Positions 10,445 through 22,850 are shown, counted from the first letter of the stretch. The stretch is 64,000 nucleotides of DNA from Dryocosmus kuriphilus (GCA_038277395.1 CM076189.1:86045421-86109420); one strand, 5' to 3'. Notes: generated by a model from the letters alone, not told the origin. Program-made: numbers and translations.

Positions 10445-13400
10445 CTTCCGTTGCCCATTCTTGCTACAAATTCCGCCCAGCTTAGTTTGCGAGCTTTCAT
10501 TACTCTATTAATATTTGCTGACCCGTTGAGAGCATGCAGCTCGTCACTATGCAGTTTTCTCAATTCACCAGTCTCTTCCTCCCTCTTGGGGCCTTAGATT
10601 TTTCCAAGTACTCTATTTTCGTGTAGTCGATACCTGTTCTCCTCTCCTTTCGTCAGCGCTAACGTTTCGCACACGTACGAGGGCCTACCCAAAAGAAACC
10701 GAACTGATGTTTTGGGGAGCGGAGTTGTTGTAGTACCGGGTTTTTGCCGGTAGGTGCGTGTAGAGGCACTTTTCACCAGTTAGTATGCCAACTGCTATCA
10801 CTGTGTAAGGTTGCATTTGGTGTGTGTAATTTTTTTTGTGACTGTTGCTTTGCGCGCTCGTCGTTTTTTGTGATGGTTGGTTTTCGTGATCAGCGTGCCA
10901 ACGTGAGGTTTTGCTTCCTGCTCGGGAAAACGGGCACAGAAACTCTTCAAATGTTAAACACGGCCTACAAGGATGATGCTATGGGAACAACTCAAGTGTT
11001 CGAGTGGTTTTCTCGTTTTAAAAGTGGGGAAATGTCAATTGACGATCAACCTCGCTCTGGACGTCCTTCGACGGCCCAAACCGACGAAAATGTTGAAAAA
11101 ATTCGTGAAATCATCCTGGAAGATCGACGAAGGACCATCAAAGAAGTTAATCAGGCATTTTACCTGGAAGTCTTGAAAAGATTGCGCAACAGTTTACGAC
11201 GGAAAAGGCCTGATTTGTGGCAGTCGGGGGACTGGTTTTTCCACCACGACAACGCCCCTGCTCACACAGCTCTTTCTGTGCGCCGATTTTTGATCAAAAA
11301 TAGCATGGCCACTGTTCCTCACCCACCCTATTCACCCGATTTAGCCCCCTGTGACTTTTTTTTATTCCCCCGAATGAAAAGGGACATGAAAGGAAAGCGT
11401 TTTGCGGACGTAGCTGAAGTGAAGGAAAAAACGACGGAGGCGCTGTCAAGCATCACAAAAGAGGAATTTAAAAAATGTTTCGAACAATGGAATAAAAGAT
11501 TAGATAAGTGTATTGTCTCCAATGGAGAGTACTTTGAAGGAGATTAAATGTTTTTTGTAGAAAAATCAAAATAATAACTTTGTACAAAAGTAGTGCGGTT
11601 TCTTTTGGGAAGGCCCTCGTACATGACGACCGGCATTATTATCGTTTTGTTAATTCTTACTTTGATATTTCTAGATAACGATCGAGATGTTAGTAATGTA
11701 TTTGTTGCATAGTAGCACCCATTTCCAGCATTGCGCCATCTGTTAATTTCCGCTCTAATGTTCACGTCGCTAGCTATAGTTGTCCCGGTGTATTTAAATT
11801 CATTAGTTCCTTCAAATTTTATATTTCCGGTCATTAGATATACCTCTTTATTGCGCTATCCGGATCTGTCGACGATCAAATATTTTGTCTTCGATTTGCT
11901 AGCGTCTAAATATATTTCCTTGGCTTTCGTGATCAAGATTTATGCATTTTTACATACCGTTCCATTATCATTCTCGCGTAAGTCGAGATCATCCGCATAT
12001 CCCAGAATTTGTATTATCCTATTGAAAGTAGCACCGGGCGGATTCGTTTGTAATTGTCCGATCACGTATTCTAAAAGTAAGTTGAAAAGGATGCACGAAA
12101 GCGTAATGCTCTGTTTCAGGCCATCGCGAATCAAAAACTCTTCAGATAAACTTCAGTCTACGCATATTCTACCCCTACTGCCGCTGAAGCAAACTTCGAT
12201 GAGTCTAACCAATTTCCTTGGTAAACCCAAGAACTGAAGAATCCAGTACATTTGTGCGCGAATGGTAGAGTCGTAGGCTTGTTTGAAGTCGATAAATAGC
12301 TGATGTATTGCTTCATTAAATTCCCGTTTCTTTTCTAACAGTTGTCTGATTGTCACCATTTCACTACTTGTAGAGCGGTTTCGGCAGAATGTACACAGGT
12401 AATCCCCAATGATTTCGTCAGAAAAGGGGGTCTGTCTACTTAAGATTACATTGGATAGGATCGTATAGCACGAAGGCACACGTAAAATTCCCCGGTAATT
12501 GCTACATTTCGCTTCATCGCCCTTTCTGAAAATGGGTATAATAATAGTGGTATTCCATTCCTCCGGTGTGATTTCTGCTTCACAGATTGCGCCTATTAAT
12601 TAAAAAATTTGTCTTCTGAGGCGAGGGCCCCCATCTGCTACCAGTTCTGACTGTAGGTCCTCAATGCCCATGGCCTCGTTACTTTTCAATTTCTTTATGG
12701 CCATTTCAATTTCCCTATCAGTAGGCTCATCAATTAGTAGATCAGAATTATGGATTGTCATTTTCGTCCCTCATTACTTCCGCTCTACTTTGAAAGCCTT
12801 TCCTTATAAAATTGATTTCCCTGTACATCGCACGCGGATTATTTTGTTTATTATTCGTGTCTATTGATAGTATCTTATTCTTTTCTCTCTCCCTTTCCTT
12901 GGATCTGTAAAACCGATTTGTACTTTTACTAATCTCGAGATACTACTTTTGTGTTTGATGGCACTTATTTTTTAAACTAATATCGTCGGCCTTTATTCGC
13001 TTTTTAAACCATAGTTTGCACTTTTCGTCGAACCACGGTTTGCTTTCGGTTACTTCCATTAAACCTATAGTAATTTTCGCGGCTCTGTTTATTGCCTCTA
13101 TCATATTGCGCCACAGGGTTTCAGGGTCCTCCTCACAATTATCGCTGTTGTTTCTCTGTTTTTGAAGAGCTAGTTTTCATATCTAACGCTAATCTAGATC
13201 TTAGTTTCCTTATTACGAGAAAGTGGTCTGAAATTAAATCCGCTCCACTGTACGATTTTACATCGAGAATGTTTGTATGACGTCTTCCGTCAATTAAAAC
13301 GTGATCAATCTGATTATGAGTGATACCATCTGCTGATGTCGTGGTGGCCTTAAGTATATTTCTATGCTTGAAATATGCGCTTTTGTCAAAGGGGCCTTTC

Positions 13401-13480
13401 TCAAATCCGGTGCAGAAGTGCATGCGTTTTTGTGCTTAGATTGACAAAACCGGATTTCAGGATTCTCTAGCATAACCACA
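10445..13480 (-). pseudogene. Non-LTR retrotransposon, copy 2 (APE endonuclease and reverse transcriptase)
   Basis: Minus-strand LINE-type element, read from 13480 down. The endonuclease end is recognised at 13139-13423 (NQIDHVLIDGRRHTNILDV followed by the catalytic SDH). The RT core includes FIDFKQAYDS (12153-12479) and the active site YADDLDL (near 11984-12010). The C-terminal part includes RSLSRNIKVRINKTIIMPVV, then ETLALTKGEE and ENRVLGKI with a tail near 10445-10600 ending in WAEFVARMG. Stops and frameshifts break the frame, and mariner B sits exactly in the conserved YGCETW-like motif. Related to the fragment at 1565-3817. Clade uncertain. Confidence 0.88.
10678..11619 (+). mobile_element. 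Mariner element B (942 bp, internally deleted)
   Basis: TIRs CGAGGGCCTACCCAAAAGAA and inverse, TA at 10676-10677 and 11620-11621. Same family as C (16209) and D (49447). Compared with D it lacks 382 bp: the sequence jumps from GAAGTT to AATCAGG, a junction with AGTT microhomology. The fused reading frame stays open from about 10744 to 11547, giving a 267-codon ORF that lacks the region with the first catalytic Asp. It therefore cannot encode an active DD34D transposase, but retains the HDNAPAH and YSPDLAPCDFF motifs. Confidence 0.93.
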
Positions 13481-14339
13481 AATTACTGAAACCTGTACGT
13501 TTTACTAAAAGAGCTGAGTAGTATGGTTATAAATTGAATTGAAATTAATCCTTAAATTTCATTGAAAATCATGGAACTCTGGGAAATTTCTTAAAATCGT
13601 TTGAAATACTTGTGTCAAAGCTAAAAGTTTAATCAAGAAACACAATTCTGCAACATATTTTTAACTTTACTGAAATAATATGAGGCCGTGTTTTTAAACT
13701 TATAATTAGACAACTTCTCCTTCACCAATGTCACGTATTTCCAAGTCACTGTTTCATAACCGAAAAATAAGAATTACTAACACATCCTATTTACCTTAGA
13801 CTATTCACTCCTTTTTAACTTGATTAATAAGGTCTGAACAAAAATTTTGTAGAGAATAATGTATTTAAAAGCAAGTGTGAAATATCAAATTCCAACAATT
13901 TTTGAACGTTGTCAGAACAAGAAGTTCGGCCTCAGAAATATCGGGGAGATACCTCTCTTCGAAACTGTGAGTTTTTTATACAAAGTTTAAATGTTTTTCT
14001 TGAAAGTTAATATTTGTTTGTTGAAAATTCAACTATTTTTTATTTAGAACTAATATTTATTTGAAATTAATATTTTTTATAAAGCGTAGCTATTCCATTT
14101 TTGGTTAAAAATTAATTTCTTTGCTTTGGAACTTAACTATGTCTTTTTTGAAATTGAAGGGTTTTCAATATTTGATATCTTCATACAAAAATAAGACTTT
14201 AAAAAAAATAAATGAGTTTCCAATCAAAGATATTCGTATCGTCAACAAGAAAAGATTAATCTTCAACTGAATACTTTAATTTTTTACTGGAAAAGAAAAA
14301 TTTTCAACAGATTAGTTGAATCTTTCAAAAAAAAGTCTG
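13481..14339. other. Intergenic or intronic sequence with a duplicated promoter fragment
   Basis: Mostly AT-rich. The block at about 13905-13945 (GTTGTCAGAACAAGAA, then GGCCTCAGAAAT) duplicates the region upstream of exon 1b at 9030-9085. No TATA-plus-signal-peptide exon follows at the expected distance, so this is a truncated copy. The sequence from 13980 is degenerate simple intron-like DNA (TTGAAAATTCAAC type). Confidence 0.5.
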
Positions 14340-14832
14340 CCTGTTTCGCGGGCACATTCTATTCGCGCGCCGTGCGCGAAGTATGAGCGCGCCTAGGGCG
14401 CGCGGTCTGGTGATCGTTGCGCTTCCCACTCTGATATATTTAAGCCTCGCGCTTCGCGCACGGATGTTTTTCGTCCTTGCACATCATGCTTGACGTTTTT
14501 TACGTGGGTCTTAAAATTTCAAAACACCTACTTTTAGTGAGATTACAAAATTATAATTCTTTCTTAAAAATTACAAAAGAAAATTATTTTACTTAAGGCT
14601 CTATCGACCTTAACGAACACATTCCCATCATTGCACGATTACATTTTTTTTAAACACATTGAAGATTGGTAAAGTTTTTTTGTGATTTTCCAAATTTTCA
14701 CAATTGAGGATTTCGATCCTTAAAAGTAAAGCGATGAGTCTTATAAATAAATTTTGTAGCTCTCTCCAAGATTAACAATTCTGCTTGTGAATATTTTCTC
14801 ACATGTAGCATAGTTTTGCTGAAAAGAGGTTT
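14340..14832 (+). repeat. Dispersed retroposon-like repeat X, copy 1, left part
   Basis: Matches 51180-51760, starting with a GC-rich CGCGCGCC head and passing through ACTTAAGGCTCTATCG, then entering a degenerate minisatellite (TATTTTCTC, then CATAGTTTTGC). It is cut at 14832 by the CMC-like transposon and resumes at 21750. The continuous copy at 51180-52245 demonstrates the empty-site order. Confidence 0.75.
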
Positions 14833-15657
14833 CCCTGGCGAAAATGGTGTGTTTAGGAAATCTTCCTTAAGCGTTTCTACTAGTATTATGGAGAAGTTTG
14901 GGAGGGATCGTACAAGAAATCCTCAGATGGTTATGAAGTGCTTTTTGGGACGCAGAGATATTTTCAATTTGTTCGCAGACGTGTTTGCGTGATGTTCCGA
15001 AGTGTTTGCGTGATGTTCGTTGGTGTTTCGGAGATGTTGACGAAGTGTTCATAATACTCCTCACAGAGTGTTGTCGAAGTGTCTAAACAGTTTGTAGGTT
15101 GTACGAATATTATACAAAAGTATCAGCAGTGCGTGGCAGGATGTTTTCTGAGTGTTTTGTGTAAATGTTTAGGACGTCTGGAGAGTGTTTCCAATATCTT
15201 TCGCGAAATACTCTCGAAGTGAAAACACTTCATGACTCGTGGCAAATCTCATGACATATTTTAAGTTTCTGTTACACATGTGTATTGTTGTATCCTAAAT
15301 GGCGCCATTCATAAGTGTTTCCTGCTGCTTGAAGGGGATAATGATCTTAGAACTTCATGTTCAGTTTTAGCATTAAATCTTTTATTTAGTAAGAATTACG
15401 AAAATATATACGATATAGAATGTCTAAAAATGTTAATAAAATGGTATAAAAATGTTTAAAATGTCTTTTGCTATTCACACGTCAGTAGGCCTGCAAACAT
15501 ACAACAGGGTAAAAGTAACGACACACTACAAAGAAGCTTTGATAAACTCACAAATCAACAGAATATTTACGTTTGATCGCTTATTGCATGTGCAGCAGGT
15601 CCAGCCGGATTTAGCCACCCAATCTACTCATCCCACGCTGCAGGCCTCTGTCACAGC

Positions 15658-15984
15658 TCATTCATGGGATGCATCATGTGCAGCTGGTGTGTTTGTTGGT
15701 GTTAAATTTTGTGGTGGTGGTTGTGGTGCTGGGTATTTTGGTAGTGGTGCTGGTTGTTGTGGCAGTGGTGCTGGTTGATGTGGTAGTGGTGGTTGTTGTT
15801 GTGGTAGTTGTGGTTGAAGTTGTTCCTGTGGTGCATGCAGGTGATCTGATCCCCTCTTGCAGTATACTCTCTTCGTACTCTGACCTGTTTCGGCTTCTGA
15901 GGCGATAAGGTACCCCACATCACAGCCAGAATGCCGCAGCGCCTTCAGCCTTGCAGCAAAGCCAAGAGCACCCCATATCGCCAC
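15658..15984 (-). CDS. Hypothetical Q/P-rich ORF inside the CMC-like element
   Basis: Minus-strand frame whose first half is non-repetitive and protein-like (AIWGALGFAARLKALRHSGC, then VGYLIASEAETGQSTKRVYC). Its second half is a Pro/Gln-rich tail encoded by a GGT/TGG-rich microsatellite at 15700-15830. It could be an accessory protein exon of the transposon or captured host sequence. Because the microsatellite is open in several frames, only the N-terminal 50 residues count as evidence. I do not recognise a domain. Confidence 0.3.
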   Translation of the reverse strand: MAIWGALGFAARLKALRHSGCDVGYLIASEAETGQSTKRVYCKRGSDHLHAPQEQLQPQLPQQQPPLPHQPAPLPQQPAPLPKYPAPQPPPQNLTPTNTPAAHDASHE

Positions 15985-16208
15985 AGTCCTTTTAGAAAGG
16001 TAGGTGGCGAGTTATGTTACATACTTCTCTACCTCTACATCTCTAACTTAGAAGACCCCTCCCCCCACCTGGAAGCATAACTGACTGCTTCTTCAGCTAA
16101 TTTCAATGCAAGCCAGTAACATTAATGGTAGAAAACACATGTAGATAAATGTGGCTGGAACTGTTATCATTTACTCCTCTCAATGTATATACGGTAAATG
16201 AACATATA

Positions 16209-17115
16209 CGGGGGCCTACCCAAAAGAAACCGAACTGATGTTGTGGGGAGCGGAGTTGTTGTAGTACCCGGTTTTTGCCGGTAGGTGCGTGTAGAGGCAC
16301 TTTTCACCAGTTAGTATGCCAACTGCTATCACTGTGTAAGGTTGCATTTGGTGTGCGTAATTTTTTTTGTGTCTGTTGCTTTGCGCGCTCGTCGTTTTTT
16401 GTGATGGTTGATTTTCGTGATCAGCGTGCCAACGTGAGGTTTTGCTTCCTGCTCGGGAAAACGGGCACAGGAACTCTTCAAATGTTAAAAACGGCCTACA
16501 AGGATGATGCTATGGGAAAAACTCAAGTGTTCGAGTGGTTTTCTCGTTTTAAAAGTGGGGAAATGTCAATTGACGATCAGCATCGCTCTGGACGTCCTTC
16601 GACGGCCCGAACCGACGAAAATGTTGAAGAAATTCGTGAAATCATCCTGGAAGATCGACGAAGGACCATCGAAGAAGTTGTGCAACAGTTTACGACGGAA
16701 AAGGCCTGATTTGTGGCAGTCGGGGGACTGGTTTTTCCACCACGACAACGCCCCTGCTCACACAGCTCTTTCTGTGCGCCGATTTTTGACCGAAAATAGC
16801 ATGGCCACTGTTTCTCACCCACCCTATTCACCCGATTTAGCCCCCTGTGACTTTTTTTTATTCCCCCGAATGAAAAGGGACATGAAAGGAAAGCGTTTTG
16901 CGGACGTAGCTGAAGTGAAGGAAAAAACGACGGAGGCGCTGTCAAGCATCACAAAAGAGCAATTTAAAAAATGTTTTCAACAATGGAATAAAAGATTAGA
17001 TAAGTGTATTGTCTCCAATGGAGAGTACTTTGAAGGAGATTAAATGTTTTTTGTAGAAAAATCAAAATAATAACTTTGTACAAAAGTAGTTCGGTTTCTT
17101 TTGGGTAGGCCCTCG
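16209..17115 (+). mobile_element. Mariner element C (907 bp, internally deleted)
   Basis: Same family as B and D, with TA at 16207-16208 and 17116-17117. Compared with D it lacks 417 bp, with a different junction from B (GAAGTTG joined to TGCAACAG, TTG microhomology). The deletion shifts the frame, so the N-terminal ORF (16275-16709) ends soon after the junction, while a second frame (16504-17043) carries the C-terminal catalytic part. Inserted in the CMC-like transposon. Non-functional. Confidence 0.93.
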
Positions 17116-18110
17116 TACACCACTTATTCTTAGCGATTTGGAGAAACTCAGGCGAGAATTTGAAGGTCACATGGGTCCAGGAGAATACGACCCTAATTTT
17201 AGAGGCTTTACCTCTAAACAACATCTTGAGGAGGGCCACAGACCAATCACTCTGTGACTCTCTCACCGCACACAGAGACTCATAGGAGGGTTTGGAGAAG
17301 AAGATGCTATCTCATAGGCTGACCTTTAATGCAACAAAAATTTACCAAATTAAGCAATCACACGACATATAAGGCTACACTCAGTTACATTTAGCGCACA
17401 ACTGTGGTTGCCTTCTCGTCCTCAGAAGACGTAGACACACAACTTGTGCTTCCTGCTGTGGAATTTGGTGCGTTAGTTGGAGTTCGCACCACTGTGAACA
17501 AAATAAGAATTTTGAGGACTGACTCATCTTTATGAGCATTTTCGAGCCCAAAAACTGTGCCTTTAACCCAAATGGTACTCTACGAAGGACATTTCGATCA
17601 AGTGATTCCTAAAGCATTAGAGGGAATCTCACCTCAAGATAATTAAGTGGCCATTTCTGGCTTACTGCAATAAAGTTCAAACCTGAGGAAGTAACAGAAT
17701 TCAAAATTCATACTTGTTTGACTCCAATGTGATGTGTGACAGGCATACTTTGTTGTACCTTTTCACTCAATTACTTCTATTGTTCCTTTTCAGATATGTA
17801 ATGGCATGCTTTGCCAGGTAATAATGCACATTTATATTTTCGTTTGAGCCTGCTAAATCGTGGATCTAACTTTGAACTTCGGAGAGCAGTTTGCTACAAT
17901 ATTGACTTACATATTTATTTAACTGAAAGTACATGACCCTTGTGATATTATTAAGTTTATGAATGGGGAACACCAAAAAGAGAAAGAACCTTCTACAATT
18001 GTGAAAAATCATGCCAGCTCTGGTTCAATGATGCAAACGTCTATTTAAAATACATTTACAGTTCCTTGACTACAGCAATAACTCCTGCGAGAATTTTATT
18101 ACTCACATTC
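17116..18110. other. Interior of the CMC-like element, unassigned
   Basis: Between mariner C and the transposase remnants. Plus frame at 17120-17260 reads a short protein-like stretch (LILSDLEKLRREFEGHMGPG), and the minus strand near 17395-17490 reads an S/T-rich stretch. I could not link either to a known domain. The rest shows nothing I can name. Confidence 0.4.
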
Positions 18111-18113
18111 CTT

Positions 18114-20890
18114 TTTTGCTTAAAGCAGAACGCCGGCAGAGCAGGAAACTCCTCTACCGAAGCACTTCACAATGCTGCCTCTGGACGCTCAGTGGAGAAT
18201 CATGTTGCGAGTTACGTTATTTGTGCGTCGATAAATGTATAAAATGCCATAGGCTTGAAAGTATCACGTTCAGTGTCTTTAGTACAATATATTTCTTAAC
18301 CTTGCTTTTCCTGCATCTTCACTTTTCTCTTCTTATTGATTCTTCAAACTGCGCAGGTGGCTCCAAGGGATTAACCGCAAAGCAGTAAAATGCAAGGAAG
18401 TGAGATGGACCTCATCTGCGAGCGGTCTGATACCGAATCAAGCTCCCTCAATGAAACATCTTTGCCGTTCAACGCAAACCCTTCAACTTCACAGCTTTTT
18501 TTATTACCATCAGGTGGCCTACAGGACTCAGACTCGGTTCAGAGCTTATTTGCTGACAGTGGTTTGATGGAGTCAATGCATATGTCTTGTGAGGAATTGG
18601 CGGGCACATGTGATGCAAGCTCCTCTACTTCAAACTATTCAGGTGATACAGATTCTGAAAAAATGTGGTCCGAGTTCCGCTCATTCAAGCTGTAATGAAG
18701 AGGAGAGTGAAAACTCTCCTGGTGACATAGCACCAGGATTGAAGGTTGAGGCACAATTTACCCTGGGAGGCTCAAGTATATGTGCTTAAAGTAATTCGAA
18801 CTATCCTTGGGGAGAGCAAAATCAGTGCAACCATGTATCATTATATAAATACTCTTAGATTAGAGAGTGATAACATAAAATTTCACACTTACAGTTCCCA
18901 TTGTGATGTATATTTGGGGCTGAAAGAAGACATGAAAGGTTTTGAGAGCTTTAAATACTGTGGCAGTAGTGTAGATGTGTCTAAAGCTTCCAGCTTCTTT
19001 GTTTCTGTGTCAGTTGAGTCCCAATTGCAGAAATGATTCCAAGATCGAAATCTTGTTCAGTCACCATTGACTGACAGATATAGGAGGAAAAAATTAGAAC
19101 AGGACTCTTAGGAGGATATTTATGGTGGTTCATGCTATGAGAAACTTTGTTGGGAAGGGAGTATTTTAACCTCTCCTTACAACTTTTCAGACAGCTTTTC
19201 AACTGATGGAGTTCCATTTGAAAAGTCATCAAAAAAACTGTCTGGGCGATTTACTTAACAATTAATGAGTTACCATTTGAAGATCGCAGCAAATACATAC
19301 TGCTCACTGACCTTTATGTAGGAGCAGGGATCTTAATCAACTAGTGTTTTTAAAACCGTTTATGGTGGAAGCAAATAAACTTTCCAGTGAGGGGTGTGCA
19401 TGGACTCACAACGGTACAGACATATTTATTCGGGCCATTCCTCTTTGTGCCATCGCATATTGCGTAGCAAGGTATTAGCTTATAAATCACCAGTCATTTG
19501 CAACATATCTTGGATGTACTTTCGGCTACCAGAAATCCCAGCGAACACAAAGAAGACAGCGTTACCTCATTTTTTTGGTCCCAGCTGAGCAAAGAACTGA
19601 CGTTTCTATAGAACAAGGTTTAAGAGAATTATATCGAAGGAGGAATGAGCTGCAGGAGAAAGAGAGACACTGGCGAGTGGCAAAGGGTCCCACTCCTCTC
19701 TTGAAGCTTGTGTATTTCAATTCAAATTTAGGTTTTGTAGTGGACTATATGCACGCTATCTTTCTCGGTGTCATAAGATTACATACAGAACTGATATTTG
19801 AACCTATTCGCAAAAAATTGTTGATAGTAATGGAGGATGATAGACTACGAATGAAGCATGTAATAAATGCTATTGATGAGTGCCTTACAAACCTAGAGCC
19901 TCCTTCATGTATTACTCGTTACCGCGCTCCGTGAAAGCCATGGAATTGTCGAAAGCTAGTGAGTGGAGTTCATGGCTACTATTTAATTGCATTCCATGTT
20001 TAAATGGATTTCTAAAAGAAAAACATCTGTATCACTTAGCCATGTTATCTGAAGCAGGTAATCTGCTCCTTTAGAGATCAGTCACACGCAATGAAATTTC
20101 TTGCTCACAGACTTTACATGAGTTACACCTCGTTCTTTCAGAAATACTTTGGGGATCCTTGTATGGTATACAATGATCACCTTCCGTCCCATGAAGCACA
20201 AGGCGCCACGAACTGGGATCCACTCTGGAGTCATAACGCTTTTATGTACGAAAAGGAAAACAGACATCTGCTCCAGCTGTGTAAGAGTCCATCAAATGTA
20301 GTTCTTCATATAGCTCGCAACTTCCTTGTCTAATAAAATATACCATTTCTGAGTCAAAAGTTCAGTTCCTCTCAAAATACTTTCACATTATGTAAAAATG
20401 TATTAGGAAATAGGTTAAGAAGGTTTGTCCGTGGTGAATGTGGGTGCATTCTTCTAGGAAAAGGGAAAGCTTGCAATCAGTCCCCGGAAACAGTTGCTCT
20501 GCTGGCAGTGCATGGAGTGTCTCCACAAGACTGCTTATCCTATCAAAGAACGATCTTCAATGAGAAGAGATTTTTTACTTTGGATTATACTTGCCATGGA
20601 AAGAAGAACAATCATAGCTGTGGATACTTTGCCTCATGAATAGATGCTGTGAGAACAAAAATAGTGGTGATACCAAGAGATAGAGTTTTTCTTCCCGAAC
20701 AAGAAATTAAACTTAAAAGACAACCATGCCTTCGGAACCAGCATGTTAAGCTTGAGCGTAATAAGGTGGTGGACAGTTATGGAATGACTCATTGTGTTCA
20801 GCCATTCGATATTGCTTGTCAGTGTATCATTATACATACCAAAGGTACTTCATATGTGAGCAAGTTTCCATTTGGCTGCTCTAAGGATTA
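18114..20890 (+). pseudogene. CMC-like transposase, multiply broken
   Basis: Successive fragments in shifting frames follow the order of a CMC-type transposase: an acidic S/T-rich N-terminal segment (18390-18695), a core starting STDGVPFEKSSKK then INELPFEDRSKYI (19180-19340), a catalytic-region stretch FVVDYMHAIFLGVIRLHTEL (19575-19934), ASEWSSWLLF then LNGFLKEKHL (19880-20074), FFQKYFGDPCMVYNDHLP then WDPLWSHNAFMYEKENRHLL (20091-20333), and a C-terminal tail (20649-20891). Many stops and frameshifts make it non-functional. The family assignment is from memory of these motifs. Confidence 0.7.
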
Positions 20891-21749
20891 ATATGTGACG
20901 TGCAAGTGATTAAATAAATCTTACTATTACATATGTACTAATATCGCTGCACTCATGCTCACTACATGTATTGAATATAGCGTGTTCTTGCAAGATGCTT
21001 GCATGCTGCACTGGTTATGTTGTATATTATTTCAAAACTTTTGTGCATATTTCATATATTATGCTGTAGAAATGTTCTCCCGCCATAAGGCAAATCGTAT
21101 TGCAACTGCTTATCATGATGTGTATTATTTCAAATTTTTTTCACATATCTTGCATATTATCTTCTTGTATATTATAATGTAATGGACGTTTTCCAAGCGT
21201 TTTGTACATGTTTGGCTGGTATTTGATGCTCGCATGTTCGTTATGTGCTCTGAAATGTTATAAAAACACCTAATGACGTGCTTCTGAGGTGAGTATGCGT
21301 TGTTCTTATGGCGTTTTGCTTAGATGTTCACGTATTGTCTTGAGACGTTGCAGTAGCACTCCACAAAGTGTTTTCGGAATGTTGCTGAGGAATTCGTTGA
21401 ATGCTGCAGCGAGCGACAAGCATGCGAGGTAATTCTGAAGCGTTTGCCAGGATGCACTCATCTTGCGTGTTCAAAAAGTGTGCTGTAAATATTATACGGG
21501 CGTCTTGAGAAATATTCTGGCTGTGTTTTTACCACGTTTTCTACATGTTTCCCTGAAGTGTTTGGATTTTGTTTGAAAAATTACTAAGCAATACCTTGTT
21601 AAGTGTTTTCGAGATGTTTAGTTTACGCTTTTGAAGTCCAAGTATTGCCGAGGTATTTTCAATATATGTCCACATGGTATGCAGGCACCAGAAAACACTT
21701 CCAAAACAATCGACAAACACTTTATGAGTGTTCCCGATTTTCGCCAGGG

Positions 21750-22560
21750 TTCCTTTATATTTCATAATATGTTTCACGAATCATTCAGAAACTAACGTCT
21801 GTTCAAGATAATGATTTATAGCAAATATGTGGAGCTTTTTGAGGTGAATAACTTGGCTTATTATCATTTTCTCGTATCTTGCATAGTTTGGCAGGAACTT
21901 TTAAATATCTGATCTTTAATAACGTTCTCCCGATTTAAAAAAAACCGCGGAATTTATCAAAAAATGGTTAATAACGATGTGTAGACCTTTTTATGTTGAA
22001 TAACTTTGCTTATAATCATTTATTCTTTAACTTGAATATTTTGCCAAAAAAACACAGTTTCTTGTATTCAATAACGTCTTCTCGACTAAAACAGACACCG
22101 TGCATTTTATCAAAGAACGGTTGAAACAAAATTTGTGAATTTTTTTGAGATGAGCAATTTCACGTTCTACTATTCTTTTATCTCGCATTGTTTAGCCGGA
22201 AATCAGATTTTTTGATTATGTGAAAACCATTTTTGATGGATAAGACCATAACCACTGGTTAAAAACATATGGTTAACGAACTCGTCCTTTCATTTTGAAC
22301 TCTGAGGAAGTGCGGCAAAGTGCAATTCATTCTGACGAATCCTGCAAAAGTTATCGCACTAACAGTCACCGAAAACGATTAAAACGACAACGATGAAAAC
22401 GACAACGATGAAAACGACAACAACAACAGACAGACACACACCGACGTGAAAACCGTTTTTTTTTCACTAAGTGGGCCTCAAAGGGTGAAGATTTGATGAA
22501 ATCCACAAAAGTAATTTTCCACATAAAACTAATACCTTCTCATTGAGTTGAGAATGTAAA
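21750..22560 (+). repeat. Dispersed repeat X, copy 1, right part
   Basis: Resumes repeat X after the CMC-like insertion: about three degenerate minisatellite units (CATTTATTCTTTAACTTG type), a transition near 22220-22270 (GATGGATAAGACCATAACCA), an ACGACAACGATGAAA microsatellite (22376-22430), then ACCGTTTTTTTTTCACTAAG and a 3' end with the hairpin TTCTCATTGAGTTGAGAATG followed by TAAAAAA. The tail recurs at 52230, 53455 and, inverted, 47040. Confidence 0.7.
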
Positions 22561-22774
22561 AAATTATTTTCGACTAAAAATGTAAGAATTGAATTTTCAA
22601 CCAAACGTGATGAATTGTCAACAAAATCGTGGAAGCTTCAATCGAAAAAGATAAACTGACAAATCCAAAAATATAGTAGTTTAATTTTGAACCGAAGTGA
22701 AGGAAAATTCAACCATGAACAGGGCAGCTAAGCTTTGAAAAGAAAAGATTAATTTTGATTATAAAATAGTCGCT
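22561..22774. other. Short AT-rich spacer
   Basis: Degenerate TTCAACNAAA-type intron sequence between repeat X and the DIRS-like element. No feature seen. Confidence 0.5.
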
Positions 22775-22850
22775 TCCGGATGATATTTATAATGCAGTCG
22801 CGCTTCCACGTATGTACCCAAAAGTAATTTTAGAGATTGGAAAAGTTCGA
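22775..22850 (+). repeat. DIRS-like left inverted terminal repeat
   Basis: Inverse of about 27306-27381, with a handful of mismatches. It marks the left boundary of the element. Confidence 0.7.

Larger units (their letters stand above)
14833..21749 (+). mobile_element. CMC/EnSpm-like DNA transposon (6917 bp)
   Basis: Termini CCCTGGCGAAAATGGTG and, inverted, CCCTGGCGAAAATCGGGAAC, flanked by TT at 14831-14832 and 21750-21751. Removing it restores the repeat X unit. Both subterminal regions (14860-15230 and 21190-21740) are dense in GTGTTT and GAAGTGTTT motifs, as expected of subterminal transposase-binding repeats. It carries a decayed plus-strand transposase and is interrupted by mariner C. 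The superfamily call rests on recalled similarity of the transposase to insect and cnidarian CMC-type proteins. The CCC terminus is not the textbook CACTA, so the exact subgroup is open. Confidence 0.7.

Noticed and set aside
15700..15920. Several overlapping ORFs on both strands (Val-, Gly- or His/Asn-rich)
   Set aside because: They are translations of the same GGT/TGG-rich microsatellite in different frames. Only the minus frame with a non-repetitive N-terminus was listed, at low confidence.
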